A stretch of DNA of 60,000 bases from Adiantum capillus-veneris (lineage: Eukaryota > Streptophyta > Polypodiopsida > Polypodiales > Pteridaceae): contig CM043958.1 of NCBI GenBank assembly GCA_014529385.2, positions 156,217,293 to 156,277,292 of the forward strand. The letters are read 5' to 3'. Shown here in pieces: positions 1-11,995 of the stretch. The first letter of the stretch is position 1. Every line of letters begins with the position of its first letter. Under the pieces are notes generated by a model, which worked only from the letters and a program-made list of their open reading frames with translations, had not been told where the DNA came from and ran no database searches. A program made the position numbers and the translations under genes.

Positions 1-875
1 AGAAGAACTTGATCATTAGTGCTCTAAGCATATGGTCATTTAACACAAGCAATAAAAGAATTTAGGATCAACCACAAACCCAAAAGCTCAATGCTATCTC
101 ATGGCCAATCAAACAAGATTAGTGATTAGTGCTATGCAAGGATTTTGAATTCAAATCAAGCACTAAATTGTACAATCAATACCAAGCCCTAGCACAGAAT
201 GTCTAAACCCTCACAAAGCTTGCAAATCTACTGCAACCCATGCAAGACATGATGGATATTCACAAAACATTGATCTTCAATTTAGCCAATATGGCTTGCA
301 AAGGAAATGACGAAGAAATTTTCAAGAAGAGTGATCTACAATTTAAACCCTCTCCTAGGTGATCAGTCAAGCTTGTAAACCCACTTTCAAGCGAACAAAT
401 CCTAGTGAGTGCAAAAGATGTAACCTAGCCCTGAGTAAGTGGGTTGTAATACCGTGAAACTATAGTTTCAATGCATCTCATTGTGATGCAAAATTGACCA
501 ATGCTCAAAAAACACCTTGATCCCATACATACACAAACCCCCGTAAATCAACTCAAATGCAAATTTTTTTGTTCTCGACTCAATGGTTTGTTTTGCATTT
601 TTAATGACAACATTTTCATCTTTAATTTTGAAGTGCGGGAGAACCATCCCTTTAAAAAATCTCAAAGTGTTTTAACTTTTATTATATTTTTTGACGTTTT
701 TCAATTTGGAGGCAGGAATGAGAAAAACACGGAGGGTCTGAATAGGGAAAAAATGTATGACAGGTTGGTCATCAACATAGGCAAGAGTCACGACGGGAAA
801 TGGGGCTAGCAAGAGCCGAAGGTTCAAGGTATCCAAAGCGAAGGAGTCACTCAAAAGTGAACCAACTGGTGTGAT
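1..875. other. no gene recognised
   Basis: AT-rich sequence with short overlapping reading frames on both strands. None shows a recognisable motif, and I see no repeat structure or LTR boundary. Confidence 0.5.
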
Positions 876-969
876 TGTGTGTGTGTGTGCGCGCGCGCGC
901 ATGAGCGCGTGAGCACGTGCGCACGTGTGTGCGTGGGCGTGCGCGTGCATGCGTGTGTGTGTGTGTGTT

Positions 970-1056
<87 letters not shown>
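876..1056. repeat. (TG)n microsatellite, compound
   Basis: TG tract interrupted near its start by a GC/AC-rich segment (GCGCGCGC, then GTGC variants), followed by a nearly pure TG run of about 85 bases. The His-Thr or Cys-Val open frames across it are a by-product of the dinucleotide and not genes. Confidence 0.97.
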
Positions 1057-2034
<978 letters not shown>

Positions 2035-3760
2035 TAGCCAACAACGAACAAAATTCAGACATTATCTTATGGGAAAATTGTTTCACTTCTATGTGGACCA
2101 TCAGCCTCTGATCCTTTTGATCAATAAGGTTATTACATAGGGAAGATTGATCTAATGGATTATGTTATTAATGGAATTTGAAATCAATATCTTTCATAAG
2201 CTAGGTAAGATGCACTATGGTGCAGACTTCCTTTCTAGAAGTACTGAGGGACATTCATAAATTTTCCTTTGAGATGAACCAGTGGATGCTGAATTATTTC
2301 AGAATTTATCAATAGAGAAACGTGATCCAGAATGGCCTATAGGACGTGTATGATTTCCTTCATAATGGAAAATTTACAGATGGCTCATCCTAGTCAAACA
2401 AGAAATCAATGATCATAAAAAACCTAAATCGCACCATCATTGGAGGAGCCCTCTAGCAACTAGGCATTGATGGAGTTCTCAAGAGATATATACACATGGG
2501 AGGAAGAATGCAAGTCATCATAGAGGCTCATAGTGGAAAGGCTAGTAAGGGACATTTTTCCACCGACATCACTTATAAGAAGATTCTACATGTAGGCTTA
2601 TGGTGGCAGAGTATGATGGCTGATGTTAAATTTTTTTGAAAAACTTGTGATATTTGTCAAAGGATGGGAAGACCAACAGTAGTAGACATGACACCCTGTC
2701 TCCCATACAGCACCACTGGGGTGGTTCATGAATTGGGGACTGTACTTCATGGGTCCATTTCAGAAAATCACTCCTAGAAAGAACAGATACTTCATTATGG
2801 CCACCTGCTTTATGAGCAAGTGGGTAGCGGCAAAGGCACTATCAAACAATAGTGCTAAGTCAATTGCTATATTTCTATATGAGAGCATCATCTACATATA
2901 TGGTTGTCCAATAGAGCTTGTTTCCAATCATGGTATCCATTTCCTCAATGACACTATGCAAATACTGATGGAATAATTCTTAGTCAAGCACAGGAAATCA
3001 ATTCCATATTATTCAAGGTGCAATTGTCAGGTAGAGAGCAATAACAAGACAATCAAGACCATTCTCAAAAAGATAGTCCAGAAAGAACCACATCAATGGG
3101 ATACCAAGCTCTAGACAATGTTATGGGCCTATCAAACTACCCATAAAGTGACTATTGAAATGACAGCCTTCAAGCTGGTGTATGGTAAAGAGGTAGTAGT
3201 TCCCATGGAGTTTGGCATTCCCAACCTCAAATTGGTAGTGGAGCATAATATAGACTAGAATAAAAACTTGAAGCAATGGCTAGATGAATCTCTCAAGCTG
3301 GACAAGATCAGACAATTGGCTATGCTGGAACGAGAGGTGGTCCAGCAAAGAAGGAAACACTGGCATGATAGAAAAATCAAGGTTAGAGAGTTCAAGAAAG
3401 GTGACTTGGTTCTATTATACCAGTCAAAGTTGGGACCAAAGAAACCTAACTTGAAGATACCATGGTCGGGACCATATGAGGCTAATTGGGTTTTCTCTAA
3501 TGGCATAGTAAGATTAAGAGACTTATCAAAATAATTATTTCCTAGGGTGTACAATGGAGCCAAGATCAAATTGTATTATGTCAAATGAGATCCTAGTAGC
3601 ACTAGTATCAAAGAAACATCCAGAGTCAGAAGATGAACCTCTTGACTTGTTTTATATGAGATCTTTAGAGGGACAAGGACAAGAATTTCTCAAACATTTA
3701 GACTGTTTGGTACAATTTCAGTTTAAACTTAGAAGCATATAAAATTTGACATTTTCAATG
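2035..3760 (+). pseudogene. Ty3 family B copy 1: RNase H to integrase, decayed
   Basis: Remnant of the 3' half of a Ty3/gypsy pol. Around 2050-2270, across stops, the end of RNase H reads like the family's HYLL..FTFYVDHQPL segment and closes with GADFLSR. An integrase zinc module follows at about 2515-2660 (EAHSG, GH, then CDIC). The integrase core at 2728-2976 keeps the MGPF and HFLND surroundings, but both catalytic Asp positions seem lost (WGLYFMGP, VSNHGIHF). The C-terminal part at 3268-3534 is continuous (QRRKHWHDR, KGDLVLLYQSKLG, WSGPYEANW). A second copy of the same family covers 16702-17553 with near-identical motifs. Several stops and frameshifts make it non-functional. Confidence 0.88.
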
Positions 3761-4085
3761 GCCACTAGAAGACCTTAGTTCAAGTTTAGATAAGGGAAGA
3801 GACAATCCAAGATCAAAAAAGAGATAAACAAGTCAAACTAGTTCAGGTTCATCAAAGGGAAGAGCCAATCTAGGATCAGACAAGAGATGAACCAATTAGA
3901 CCAATTCATGTTCAAAGAATGGGAGAACCAGTAAGTACAGAGTAATGATCACCAGTTGAATATAAATGCACCTGTCATTGAGAGAATCTTGTAGTAATAA
4001 CGATGTAAACCAATCAATGTATGAATGACATGTCACCAACGGTGTACATAAATCCAAGATAGGAAAGGAGTGGATCATTCATGGG
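3761..4085. other. B1 spacer between integrase and 3' ORF
   Basis: AT-rich sequence without a recognisable coding frame. It lies where B2 has the low-complexity tail of its integrase frame and start of its 3' ORF, so it is probably diverged B1 sequence. Confidence 0.4.
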
Positions 4086-4905
4086 ATGTGTACATATAAC
4101 AATGTGATGAGTGAAAAACCCTTCAATTTACCCATAAAGACTTGTGTGACTCTGTCATGGCCTGCAGAGCTTCTTGGACCTTTATCTACAACATCACTTG
4201 CAGCACAACTAGCCTCATCTCCACTCACACCCTCTCCTTCCACTGTAGCTATGGTTCTCCTACAAACTCCAAGGTTTTCTTGCTTTGGCTCTCCAACAAT
4301 GATTACTCTCTCCCTACACAGGATCGTTCCAGCAATTCATGTATGGGTAGAAAGAAAAACTAGAAGAAATGAGAGACACCATGGATGAGATGACAACACA
4401 GAACAAAAGTCTTTTGACATTAGTAGCAAAAGTTGTCTATTTGTAGCACACAACAAAATTGGGAAATATATCTTCCAAGAAAAAGAACCAAAAACTTCTC
4501 AAGCTAGAACTTGGAATTAGTGGTAGAAGCTACAAGGATTCCTTTTGATCGGTACTATCAAAAGTCACCACATGGGAATTAGCCCATGTCTTCAAGTTTC
4601 CATGCACCAACAAGGCCACACCAGCGATTGTTGAATGATGAGGTAAGTTAGTATTTGTAGGAGGACAAGCTTGCCAAAAAGAAGCAAAAGTTAGGTGGAC
4701 AGGGCATTCGAGTGGTAGCACTAGAGTGCACACCAATATACAAATTCCTTTCTGAAGCTATCAGTTTAAAGAACAACTCAACCTATGTCTCTAAAAATTT
4801 GCTAGCAACACTGCTGGAAGAACTCCTCACCAGTGTCATGCAAAACATGGAAAAAGTTAAATCCTTGAGCTTATTTAAGGCCTGGTATATGTGGTAGATT
4901 GTTCA
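4086..4905 (+). pseudogene. B1 downstream ORF, unrecognised conserved domain
   Basis: Remnant of an ORF after integrase in family B. The first part (4086-4390) is Ser/Pro/Thr-rich. The last part reads in one frame from about 4670 to 4893 and contains KKQKLGGQG, LKNNSTYVSKNL, ATLLEELL and LFKAWYMW. B2 has the same series at 18150-18410 (KKKQKASAQG, FKNNPTYVSEKL, AMLLAKRL, VFKAWYVW). Amino-acid matches between two independently decayed copies indicate that this was a real protein. I recognise no enzyme motif. It could be a displaced gag-like or accessory protein, since post-integrase ORFs are known in some plant Ty3 lineages such as Tat and Ogre. The frame breaks near 4900, where family A begins. 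Confidence 0.6.
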
Positions 4906-4944
4906 CTAGGCCAACTGCACCCCACTACATCCCAATGTTCAACC

Positions 4945-5800
4945 ACCTTGAGCATGCTAGAAACAGTACCTTCCAATGGAGGGTCAGAAAATGAAACAAT
5001 CATACCTATTCAGGCGGTGACACGAGCCCAAGCTCAAAGAATGACGAACGAATCCATAATTGAAGAGCCAAAAACCAATGCCCAAAGTTCAGAAACAAAA
5101 AATCAGAGAAGCGCTTGGAAAGCTAGAAAGGCGCGTATGAAAGCCAGGAAAAAACGAGAGCAAACAGCTCTATCCGAGGAGTTAAAACATACAAAGGATA
5201 GATTAGAGCGGTTAGAGGATCTAGCTAGCTTAATCTCACACACCACAGCAACCATAGCACCCAAGGAAATAGCAGAGCCCAAAAGTGCAGGATCAGGAGG
5301 ATCTGTACTAGCAGACAAGGTAAATGAGCAGTTGGATGCACTTCTAAAATCTTATGAAGCCAGACTCAAAGAACCAAACCCAGGAGCAAAGGTGGATGAC
5401 TTATCCATATGCTGAAATAGAAAAACAAAGGCTAGAAATGTGTAGAAAGATGATTGAAATAGCTCAATTATTGATGGAAGACCGGTTGGGTAAACCTGCA
5501 AATTGACATGAAGTACCAGCTCCAACCCCTATCCAACCAACTTTAGAGGAACAAGTAGAAATGAAGGAAAGACTCATGAATATCTATGAGTCCATAGGAG
5601 AGCCTATCATAGTGCCAAATACAACAAATGAGGCAAGTGACGGGTTCCAACCTAAAACATTGACAGAAATGGGTAAGGACTGTAACGGTCTAGATGATCT
5701 GTGGAAGCAAATCCGTGAGGCCAACGAGGCTAACAGGATGAGTAACCACATGAATAGCACGAGAAAAGAGAAGAATGTGATCTTACCTCCTATTTAAGAA
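4945..5800 (+). pseudogene. A1 gag-like region, coiled-coil rich
   Basis: First recognisable part of element A1. The open frame to 5415 is rich in Lys, Arg, Glu and Gln (TRAQAQRM, then a basic helix with WKARKARMKARKKREQ followed by a heptad-like Leu pattern near 5170-5240), which suggests a coiled coil. After a frame change the sequence continues to 5797 with GLDDLWKQIREANEANR. A2 has the equivalent GLDKLWKQAREANEAS at about 53855-53910, so this part was coding. I see no zinc knuckle here. The N-terminal gag seen in A2 (49738-51064) is missing from A1 because B1 sequence ends directly before it. Confidence 0.65.
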
Positions 5801-5818
5801 TTTGAGGCAAGGTCACAA

Positions 5819-6928
5819 ATGAACTTTGAGATACATTCACAAGGGGGAGACCAGGGATCAATTAGTTCGGAGCATAGCCAACCAGACTCGTTGAAAACTT
5901 TACCCTCTTACCTAGGAGAGTATGAAGCCAAGTCTGAAGTGAGAGCAATCCCATCTCAAAGACTTTCTTCTAACAAAGTGATGGATTCACGAGGGTTGAT
6001 TGAGTTATTGTCCACCTCGGTGGCATGCACAATCACATTAGCCGAACTCCTAAGGTTACGACCAAACATGTGGACCATAGTAGGTAAATGCCTAGAAAAA
6101 TTTGGAGTAAAAGACACCACCTTGAAATTTCAGGAAGGGATCAGAGAGTTGGACAGGCCTCAACTAAACACTAGGCCAGTACCATTAAACAAGGCTGGAG
6201 AGTATTGTGAGGGAGAAGATGGAAACACCACGCTACCAGTAGAATTCCAAGGAGTAGTTTCCAAAGCTATTCTTGACAGTGGAGCGGGAGTTGCTATTGC
6301 CACCAAGGAAATCTGGAAAAAATGGGGAAAACCAGCTTTAAGAGCTACCAGAATGAAATTGCAATTGGCAGATGGGTTCATGGAGAAGCCTCTAGGACTC
6401 TTAGAAAAAGTGATTGTCACTTCATGTGGAATCGAGTATGAGTATACCTTTGCAATAGTCGATTTCGACAAAAAGAACAATTATGAGATCATCTTGGGAA
6501 GACCATTCATGCGACAATTGAAAATGATCCAAGATTGGGGTTACGACCACATATACCTCAGACATGGCGAGACAACAACTAAAATACACCTGAAAGACCA
6601 TAGTTACAAGGATGTGAACCAAACACCTGTGGAAGAGTTTGATTAAGCTACAGTAGTAGGATCGAAACTCCCAGCATGGTTAGGGCAACAAAAAGAGCTA
6701 TGGATGTGCAGAGCTTCACATTGTGGAAACTTAAGAAGGGAGGAATGCGTCTTACAAAGAGTGATTGAGGACAAGGAGTATATTCTGGAACCATTCCCTG
6801 AAGATGCCTTGGAACCTTTAGAATGGGAACACATACTAGCAACATTGGATGTCTGTACCATCACAAAATTTTGCGATAAGGATGGCTATGATGTGCTACC
6901 CTACTACATGGTAAGCATTATACCATGA
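5819..6928 (+). pseudogene. A1 aspartic protease (retropepsin) region
   Basis: A long frame (5819-6646) followed, after one TAA, by 6650-6928 in the same frame. The retropepsin signature LDSGAGVAIATKEIW sits at about 6272-6316, with catalytic Asp codon at 6275-6277, and the downstream strand ILGRPFM lies near 6490-6510. The N-terminal part has a helical segment shared with A2 (CTITLAELLRLRPNMW, and NTRPVPLNK before the active site). The protease would have matured the Gag-Pol polyprotein in cytoplasmic virus-like particles. The part after the protease (ELWMCRASHCG, YILEPFP) is also conserved in A2 but I do not recognise it. It is the best preserved protease in the window, although the whole ORF is broken. 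Confidence 0.85.
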
Positions 6929-7498
6929 GGAGATGAGACGATAGAACCACCAGAAAGAGAAGAGTTTTATAACTCCTCTGAACATCTAGAAGTAAATAAT
7001 GATGCAGATAATGAGTGTTCAGACAACTCAAGTGAGCGTGGGGGGAAAACAGAGAATAGAAAGTTTTATGATTTTGTTAATCAGCACCCTAGACGCCAGG
7101 AACACTATAGGAGGAAACGAGCAAGAAACAAAGGGAGAGAGAACCTGATGCCCAGGATAAATGGTAAAACTCACTATTTGATGCTTGTAAAAGCAGAGGA
7201 TTGTGTAAAAGATCAAATATCACGAAGATTTTCAAAAGATCAAAGGGAAAGAACACGAGAGGAAATTTAAAAAATACGAAAAGTTAAAACAGAAACAAAA
7301 TCACAAAAATCTCAAAAATCAAACAAAGAAACAACGAAAGGCCAAGAGTGGACCAAACTGGAGCGTAAACAGAAATACCAAGAACTGAAATGGTCTTTAC
7401 GTGAGATATGGACTACTGAAGACGATAGTGATGGTAAAGGGGAGTCAGAGAAGGGAAACATGAATGTACCATCACACTATCGGAAATTTACCATCTAG
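6929..7498 (+). pseudogene. A1 charged linker between protease and RT
   Basis: Open in one frame apart from a few stops. Very rich in Glu, Asp, Lys and Arg (ERGGKTENRKFYDFVNQHP, then a Lys/Gln/Ser segment). The FYD(F/C) block with following HPR/HY residues aligns with A2 near 55445-55595, so it is a genuine linker between protease and RT and not random sequence. Confidence 0.6.
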
Positions 7499-7513
7499 GA
7501 CAGAAAAATCATC

Positions 7514-8560
7514 ATGACACCACCAGTCAGGGAAAGAACCAACCAAGAATCTTACAATGGGCCAGAAAATGCAAAAAGGATAGACCTCGCGGAACCTGGT
7601 GAAAAGCCTCAGCCGGTCTATATAGCAAACGATTTAGAGCCTGAAGAAGAAGAACGTCTAACACAACTTCTCAAGAAGTATAAAGATGTGTTTGCATGGT
7701 CCTATAAAGACCTCAAAGGAGTTGATCTATCGATATGCCAACATACAATTCCTTTGAAATCAGATGCAAAACCTAGCAAACAATGTCCTTATACATATAA
7801 TGACACATTTTCTAAACGAATCAAAGAGGAGATTGACAAGTTGATGGAAGCTGAATTCATCTATGAAATTGAACATACAGATTGGGTGTCACCCATTGTG
7901 GTAGTTCCCAAAAAGAACGAAAAATTGTGAGTGTGTGTAAACCTCAAAAAGGTAAATGCAGCACCATAAGGGATAATTATCCCTTGCCAATCACAGAACA
8001 TGTACTTGAGCGGGTGGTCGGGAAACGGGCTTATTCCTTTCTGGATGGGTTTTCAGGATACAACCAATTGGCAATTGCAAGGGAGGATTAACACAAAACA
8101 GCGTTTGCCACAGAATGTAGAATTTATGCGTATCGAGTTATGCCGTTTGGCTTAACTAATGCCCCAGCTAACTTCCAAAGGTTAATGATGCACGCGTTCA
8201 AAGAATACCTCTGAGAATATTCTTAGAAATATACATGGATGATCTTTGTGTACACTCTCTTTTATGAGAGGAACATATTGACCATTTGCAAAAGGTATTT
8301 GAAAAATGCAGGACATATTGAATCTGTCTTAACACGGAAAAGTGTATTTTTCTGGTTAAGCAAGGCCGCATCTTAGGACACATTGTCTCAAGAAATGGCA
8401 TAACCACTGACCTAGACAAAGCCAAAGTCATAGTAGACCTACCCAGGCCTACTAATGCGAAACAAGTGCAATCCTTCATGGGACACTGCGGATATTATTG
8501 AAGATTCATATACATGTATGCGGTCATCGCACAACGTCTGTATCGTTTGCTAGTCAATTT
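7514..8560 (+). pseudogene. A1 reverse transcriptase, frameshifted
   Basis: Ty3-type RT. The N-terminal half is open at 7514-7930 and ends in the fingers motif PIVVVPKKN. Then come RDNYPLPITEHVLERV and YSFLDGFSGYNQLAIA (about 7968-8085), [16 protein letters not shown] (about 8140-8190), the catalytic YMDDL at 8233-8247, and a thumb region with GHIVSRNGI and GHCGYY. At least four stops or frameshifts (about 7928, 8089, 8212, 8500) separate these blocks. It would have copied the element RNA. RNase H and integrase follow in the usual Ty3 order PR-RT-RH-IN. Confidence 0.92.
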
Positions 8561-8562
8561 TG

Positions 8563-8666
8563 ATTGGACGGAGGAGTGTGAAACTTCATTCCAAAAGCTG
8601 AAGGAAAACCTTGTATTGGACCGAGGAGTGTGAAAATTCATTCCAAAAGCTGAAGGAAAACCTTGT
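8563..8666 (+). repeat. 52-bp tandem duplication inside RT/RNase H junction
   Basis: Units 8563-8614 and 8615-8666 differ at only two positions. Each starts ATTGGAC(G/C)GAGGAGTG. The length is not a multiple of three, so the duplication shifts the frame between RT and RNase H. Confidence 0.95.
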
Positions 8667-9156
8667 ATCAGCACCTATACTTAAAGCACCAGATTGGGAA
8701 AAGATATTCCATGTTCACATTGATGCTTCTGCATATGCAATCGGGAGTATTCTGGCTCAACCTAGAGACGGAACAATGGATTTTCCAGTTTTTAATGCAA
8801 GCTGACAGTTAAATAGTGCGGAAAAGAACTACACAACCACCGAACGAGAAGGGTTAGGAATGATTTATGCTGTAAAGAAATTTCGGCATTATTTGCTCGC
8901 AAACAAATTTGTGTTCTTCACAGATCATCAAGCTCTTTTGTATTTGTTAAATAAACCGTGCAATATAGGGAGAATTGTACGCTGGTTTATTATATTGCTA
9001 GAGTTTGATTTCACAGTGGTGGTCAAAAAGGGTAAAACCCATCTAAGACTGGATCATCTTTCAAGGATACACAACGGGGAAGCTCCTGAAGGAGTAGATG
9101 ATGACATACCAGATGCTTATCTTTTCAATATTGAAATGATACCCAAATGGTATTAG
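8667..9156 (+). pseudogene. A1 RNase H
   Basis: Two blocks in one frame separated by a TGA near 8803. The first contains HVHIDASAYAIGSILAQ with the first catalytic Asp. The second has TTTEREGLGMIYAVKKFRHYLL with the catalytic Glu, then FFTDHQALLYLLNKP with a further Asp, and closes with LDHLSR at about 9053-9064. This is the classic Ty3 RNase H layout, which degrades RNA in the RNA:DNA hybrid. A second, archaeal-type RNase H as found in Tat elements is not evident after it. Confidence 0.9.
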
Positions 9157-9540
9157 GAAATTGTTAGCATTCTTTCCTTAGGCAGTAGGTTTGATAATAC
9201 GGAATACAGATCCAAACAACAAACAATTTGACAAACAAAAAACTTCCAATTGATAGCAGGACGGCTGTATCATCTAGGATCGGACCAAATCCTTCGATTA
9301 TGTATAAATCCAGAAGAATTCGAGTTACCTTGAAGAAGCACATGTCCAGGATTGTGCATTTCATTGTTCAACAGTGAAAACACACCAGAGCCTGAAACAG
9401 TTAGGGATTTATTGGCCAACTATGTATGCGGACACACATTCTTATGTTACCAATTGTACTATATGTAGTGTCAAACGACCAATGGATCACGTGACATTGT
9501 TTTAGGTAAACATTGCACCTACATGAAGTCAATATATCAT
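9157..9540 (+). pseudogene. A1 first HHCC-like module (extra) before integrase
   Basis: Between RNase H and the normal integrase start there is a linker with GRLYHLGSDQILRLC followed, one frame away, by an HHCC-like module. His codons are at 9341-9343 and 9362-9364 (H-x6-H), Cys codons at 9455-9457 and 9464-9466 (C-x2-C), with GIYWPTMYADTHSYV between them. Both linker and module resemble those that follow at 9560-9844 (LYKQGKDNQLRIC, then HHCC), so the segment looks like an old divergent duplication of the integrase N-terminal domain. Only one such module is present in G1 (43850-43995). One frameshift near 9330 and a few stops are present. Confidence 0.7.
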
Positions 9541-10776
9541 TGATTTCTTAACCACCACGACGTTTCCTGAGAACATAACAAGAGCACGGAAAAGGGCTAT
9601 AGAGCTGGAGGCTCGCGACTTCGAGTTAATTGGGAACCAACTCTATAAGCAAGGAAAGGACAATCAACTTAGAATCTGTGCAAGTGAAAGTGAATACCTT
9701 CTTATTCTAGACCATGCACATAGCGGAATAAGTGGAGACCATTTTTCAGGCAATAGGACGGTAAAAATTGTCTTAACCGCAGGAATATGGTGTCCTACAT
9801 TGCATATGGATGCTAAAGAGTTTGTAAAGCGTTGTGACGCATGTCAGCGCACCAAGGTGCCGATAAAGAGAGATGAGATGCCACTACGGCCAATGATGGG
9901 AGCAAGGGCATTTGCAAAATGGGGCATTGATTTTGTGAGACCTATTTCACCCCCTGCATATCGCACCCATACCCAATATATCATTGTGGCTACGGACTAT
10001 CTCACAAAATGGGTGGAAGCCAAGGCAACGCAAAAAGCAGATGCACGGACCATGCACAATTTTTGTATGAGAATGTTTTTGTACGATACGGTTTACCAAT
10101 AGAAATTGTCAGTGATCGTGGAACACATTTTCTTAATGAAGTCATTGAATATCTGCTAGAGGAATTCATGGTCATACATAGGAAATCTGCTCCATACCAT
10201 CCGTAGGCAAATGGAAAAGCTGAGGCCACAAATAAAACACTTTGCACGGTTCTCACTAAAATTGTGTCAGAGTCAAGAACGTATTAGGATCAGCAGCTAC
10301 ACTCAACACTATGGGCATACAGGGTAGCTTACAAAACATCGATAGGAACGACACCATACAACATGGTGTTTGGCCTAAATGCTATATTACCCATAGAGTT
10401 TTTAATTCCAACTCTACGAGTAGCGAAACGCTTAGAATGGACAGGGCATGAGCTCTCTTCAAGAATAGATGATCTTGAAAAGCTAGATGAACTCCACTTG
10501 AGAGCTGTAGCTTCGATCTATGCTAAAAAGAGAAGACAAAAAGAGTTTTTTGACAAGCATGTGCTCACTAAAGAGTTCCAAACATGTGATTATGTACTTG
10601 TTTATACTTTGAAGCAACATGCCAAGAAACTTAAAAAGCGAGGGATGGGACCCTTTGTGATTAATGATCTAAAGCAAAGCGGAGCTTTCAAGCTTGCTAC
10701 ATTAGCAGGTGAAGAAATGCCCAATTGGATTAGTGGATGTCGATTGAAGAAATATCATTTACCACTCACACAGTAG
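9541..10776 (+). pseudogene. A1 integrase: HHCC module, catalytic core, C-terminal domain
   Basis: A linker (ARKRAIELEARDFELI, LYKQGKDNQLRIC) leads to the canonical HHCC module with His codons at 9719-9721 and 9740-9742 and Cys codons at 9833-9835 and 9842-9844. The core has WGIDF near 9930 (first Asp), VATDYLTKWVEAKA, SDRGTHFLNEVIEYLLEEF near 10115 (second Asp) and KAEATNKTL near 10215 (Glu), so the DDE triad is present, although across a frameshift around 10100 and stops near 10204 and 10288. The C-terminal part at 10363-10776 is fully open (MVFGLNAILPIEFLIP, MPNWISGCRLKKYH). No chromodomain follows. ORF3 starts 35 bases later. Confidence 0.9.
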
Positions 10777-10810
10777 ATGCTTCAACAAATCCATCAAGGA
10801 AAAACAACGA

Positions 10811-11995
10811 ATGAAGGAGAAACAGAGAGTACAAGAAGAAGCTCAAGCGAAAGCAAAAGAACGCATTGCAAAACGAAGACTTCTACGACAACAACAACAA
10901 GGTGAAGCACCATTGGGAATCAATGACATTCGACTAACGACATTGGATGAAGACACAGTGGAGCCCATAATTGCAGTCAAAGTGGGGAGCAATCAAGTTG
11001 AATCGACAGCATTGCTTGATTCTAGAGCTCAAGCAAATTTGATCTCTTACGGATTATACCAACAGCTCAAGTCCACAGGTCAACTTGATCCTACTCCTCA
11101 AATGCTGGAAAGTAGTACATCACACTCGTTGAAAACATTGGGCTAGACTATATTGCATGTACAAGTACATCAATATATTTACCCACACAAATTTTATGTA
11201 GTCGAGGATGAAAGCACACAACACCCAATGTTGTTGGGACAACCTTGGCAAAAAGAGTACAATGTACACATAGATTGGAATGCGAATGCAGTCAAAATTC
11301 AGCATGCAGAAGAACAATAGGTAATAGCCTTTGCTCAGCAATATCGGAATAATCAGCTGCCAGCAATGCGATCACTGGAAGAAGAGCCAAAAGCAAGAGT
11401 GCCACCAAAGAACAACATGATACCCAAGGCTAACAAACAAGTAAAAGCCAACCATGCTAACTACATACATACGAAGTCGCTGACCGCAGTGCAAAGATCT
11501 AGGTTACCAAAACAAGGGAAACAAGTATGGATGCGGAAGGATAGAAATGACATGGCAAACCAAAAACAATGCAACGAAAGAATTCAATCGAAGCAGATAG
11601 TTCAACCAAAAGCCAAGGGCATAAAACAGATATGGATCCCAAAGAAAATGCTCATCAATAACCCAAATGTTACTCGCATTTGGCTACCGAAACAAAAGCA
11701 AAAGGAACACCCTTCAGTACAAGCAACATCGAAAGAAAGACAGCTGCATTTGCAAAAGGACAACCGACTTATGTGGATGCCAATCAGCAACAAAACAGTG
11801 GAAACACAGGAAGTAGAAAAACACCTACAAAAACCGGCAAAAACAAGCGACCAATGGAAAGCAAAAGAAATACGGTCCACGATTCTGGCCAAGCCAATCC
11901 TCTCCACAGAAACAACTACGGCTATATCAACAATAGCGGCAAAGACACTGCCTTTTGCAAGCAAGACAATTAAACAGAGAGCAGTAGAGTTATAG
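10811..11995 (+). pseudogene. A1 ORF3: second retropepsin-like domain plus W-x-P-K repeats
   Basis: ORF after integrase, in one frame except for TAG at about 11144 and TAG at about 11319. Residues 1-35 are a basic Gln/Arg helix. A retropepsin-like domain follows: TALLDSRAQANLISYGLY (catalytic-type Asp codon 11018-11020, but the usual DSG or DTG Gly is Arg) and MLLGQPWQKEYNVHIDW about 65 residues later, the spacing expected of the LLG strand. The C-terminal half is Lys/Gln-rich with repeats QVWMRK, QIWIPKK, RIWLPKQ and LMWMPIS. A2 repeats this tail at 55600-56440. The canonical protease lies upstream at 5819-6928, so this is a second protease-like domain. Its role is unknown; it may be a non-catalytic binding domain. 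An alternative is that it came from another element joined here. Confidence 0.7.

Noticed and set aside
6160-6480. Minus-strand open frame opposite the A1 protease
   Set aside because: Shadow of the plus-strand coding sequence; no motif on minus.
9164-9364. Minus-strand frame across the first HHCC module
   Set aside because: Shadow frame; the plus-strand translation explains the conservation.
11602-11964. Minus-strand open frame opposite ORF3
   Set aside because: Cys/Phe/Ser-rich shadow of the Lys/Gln-rich plus frame.
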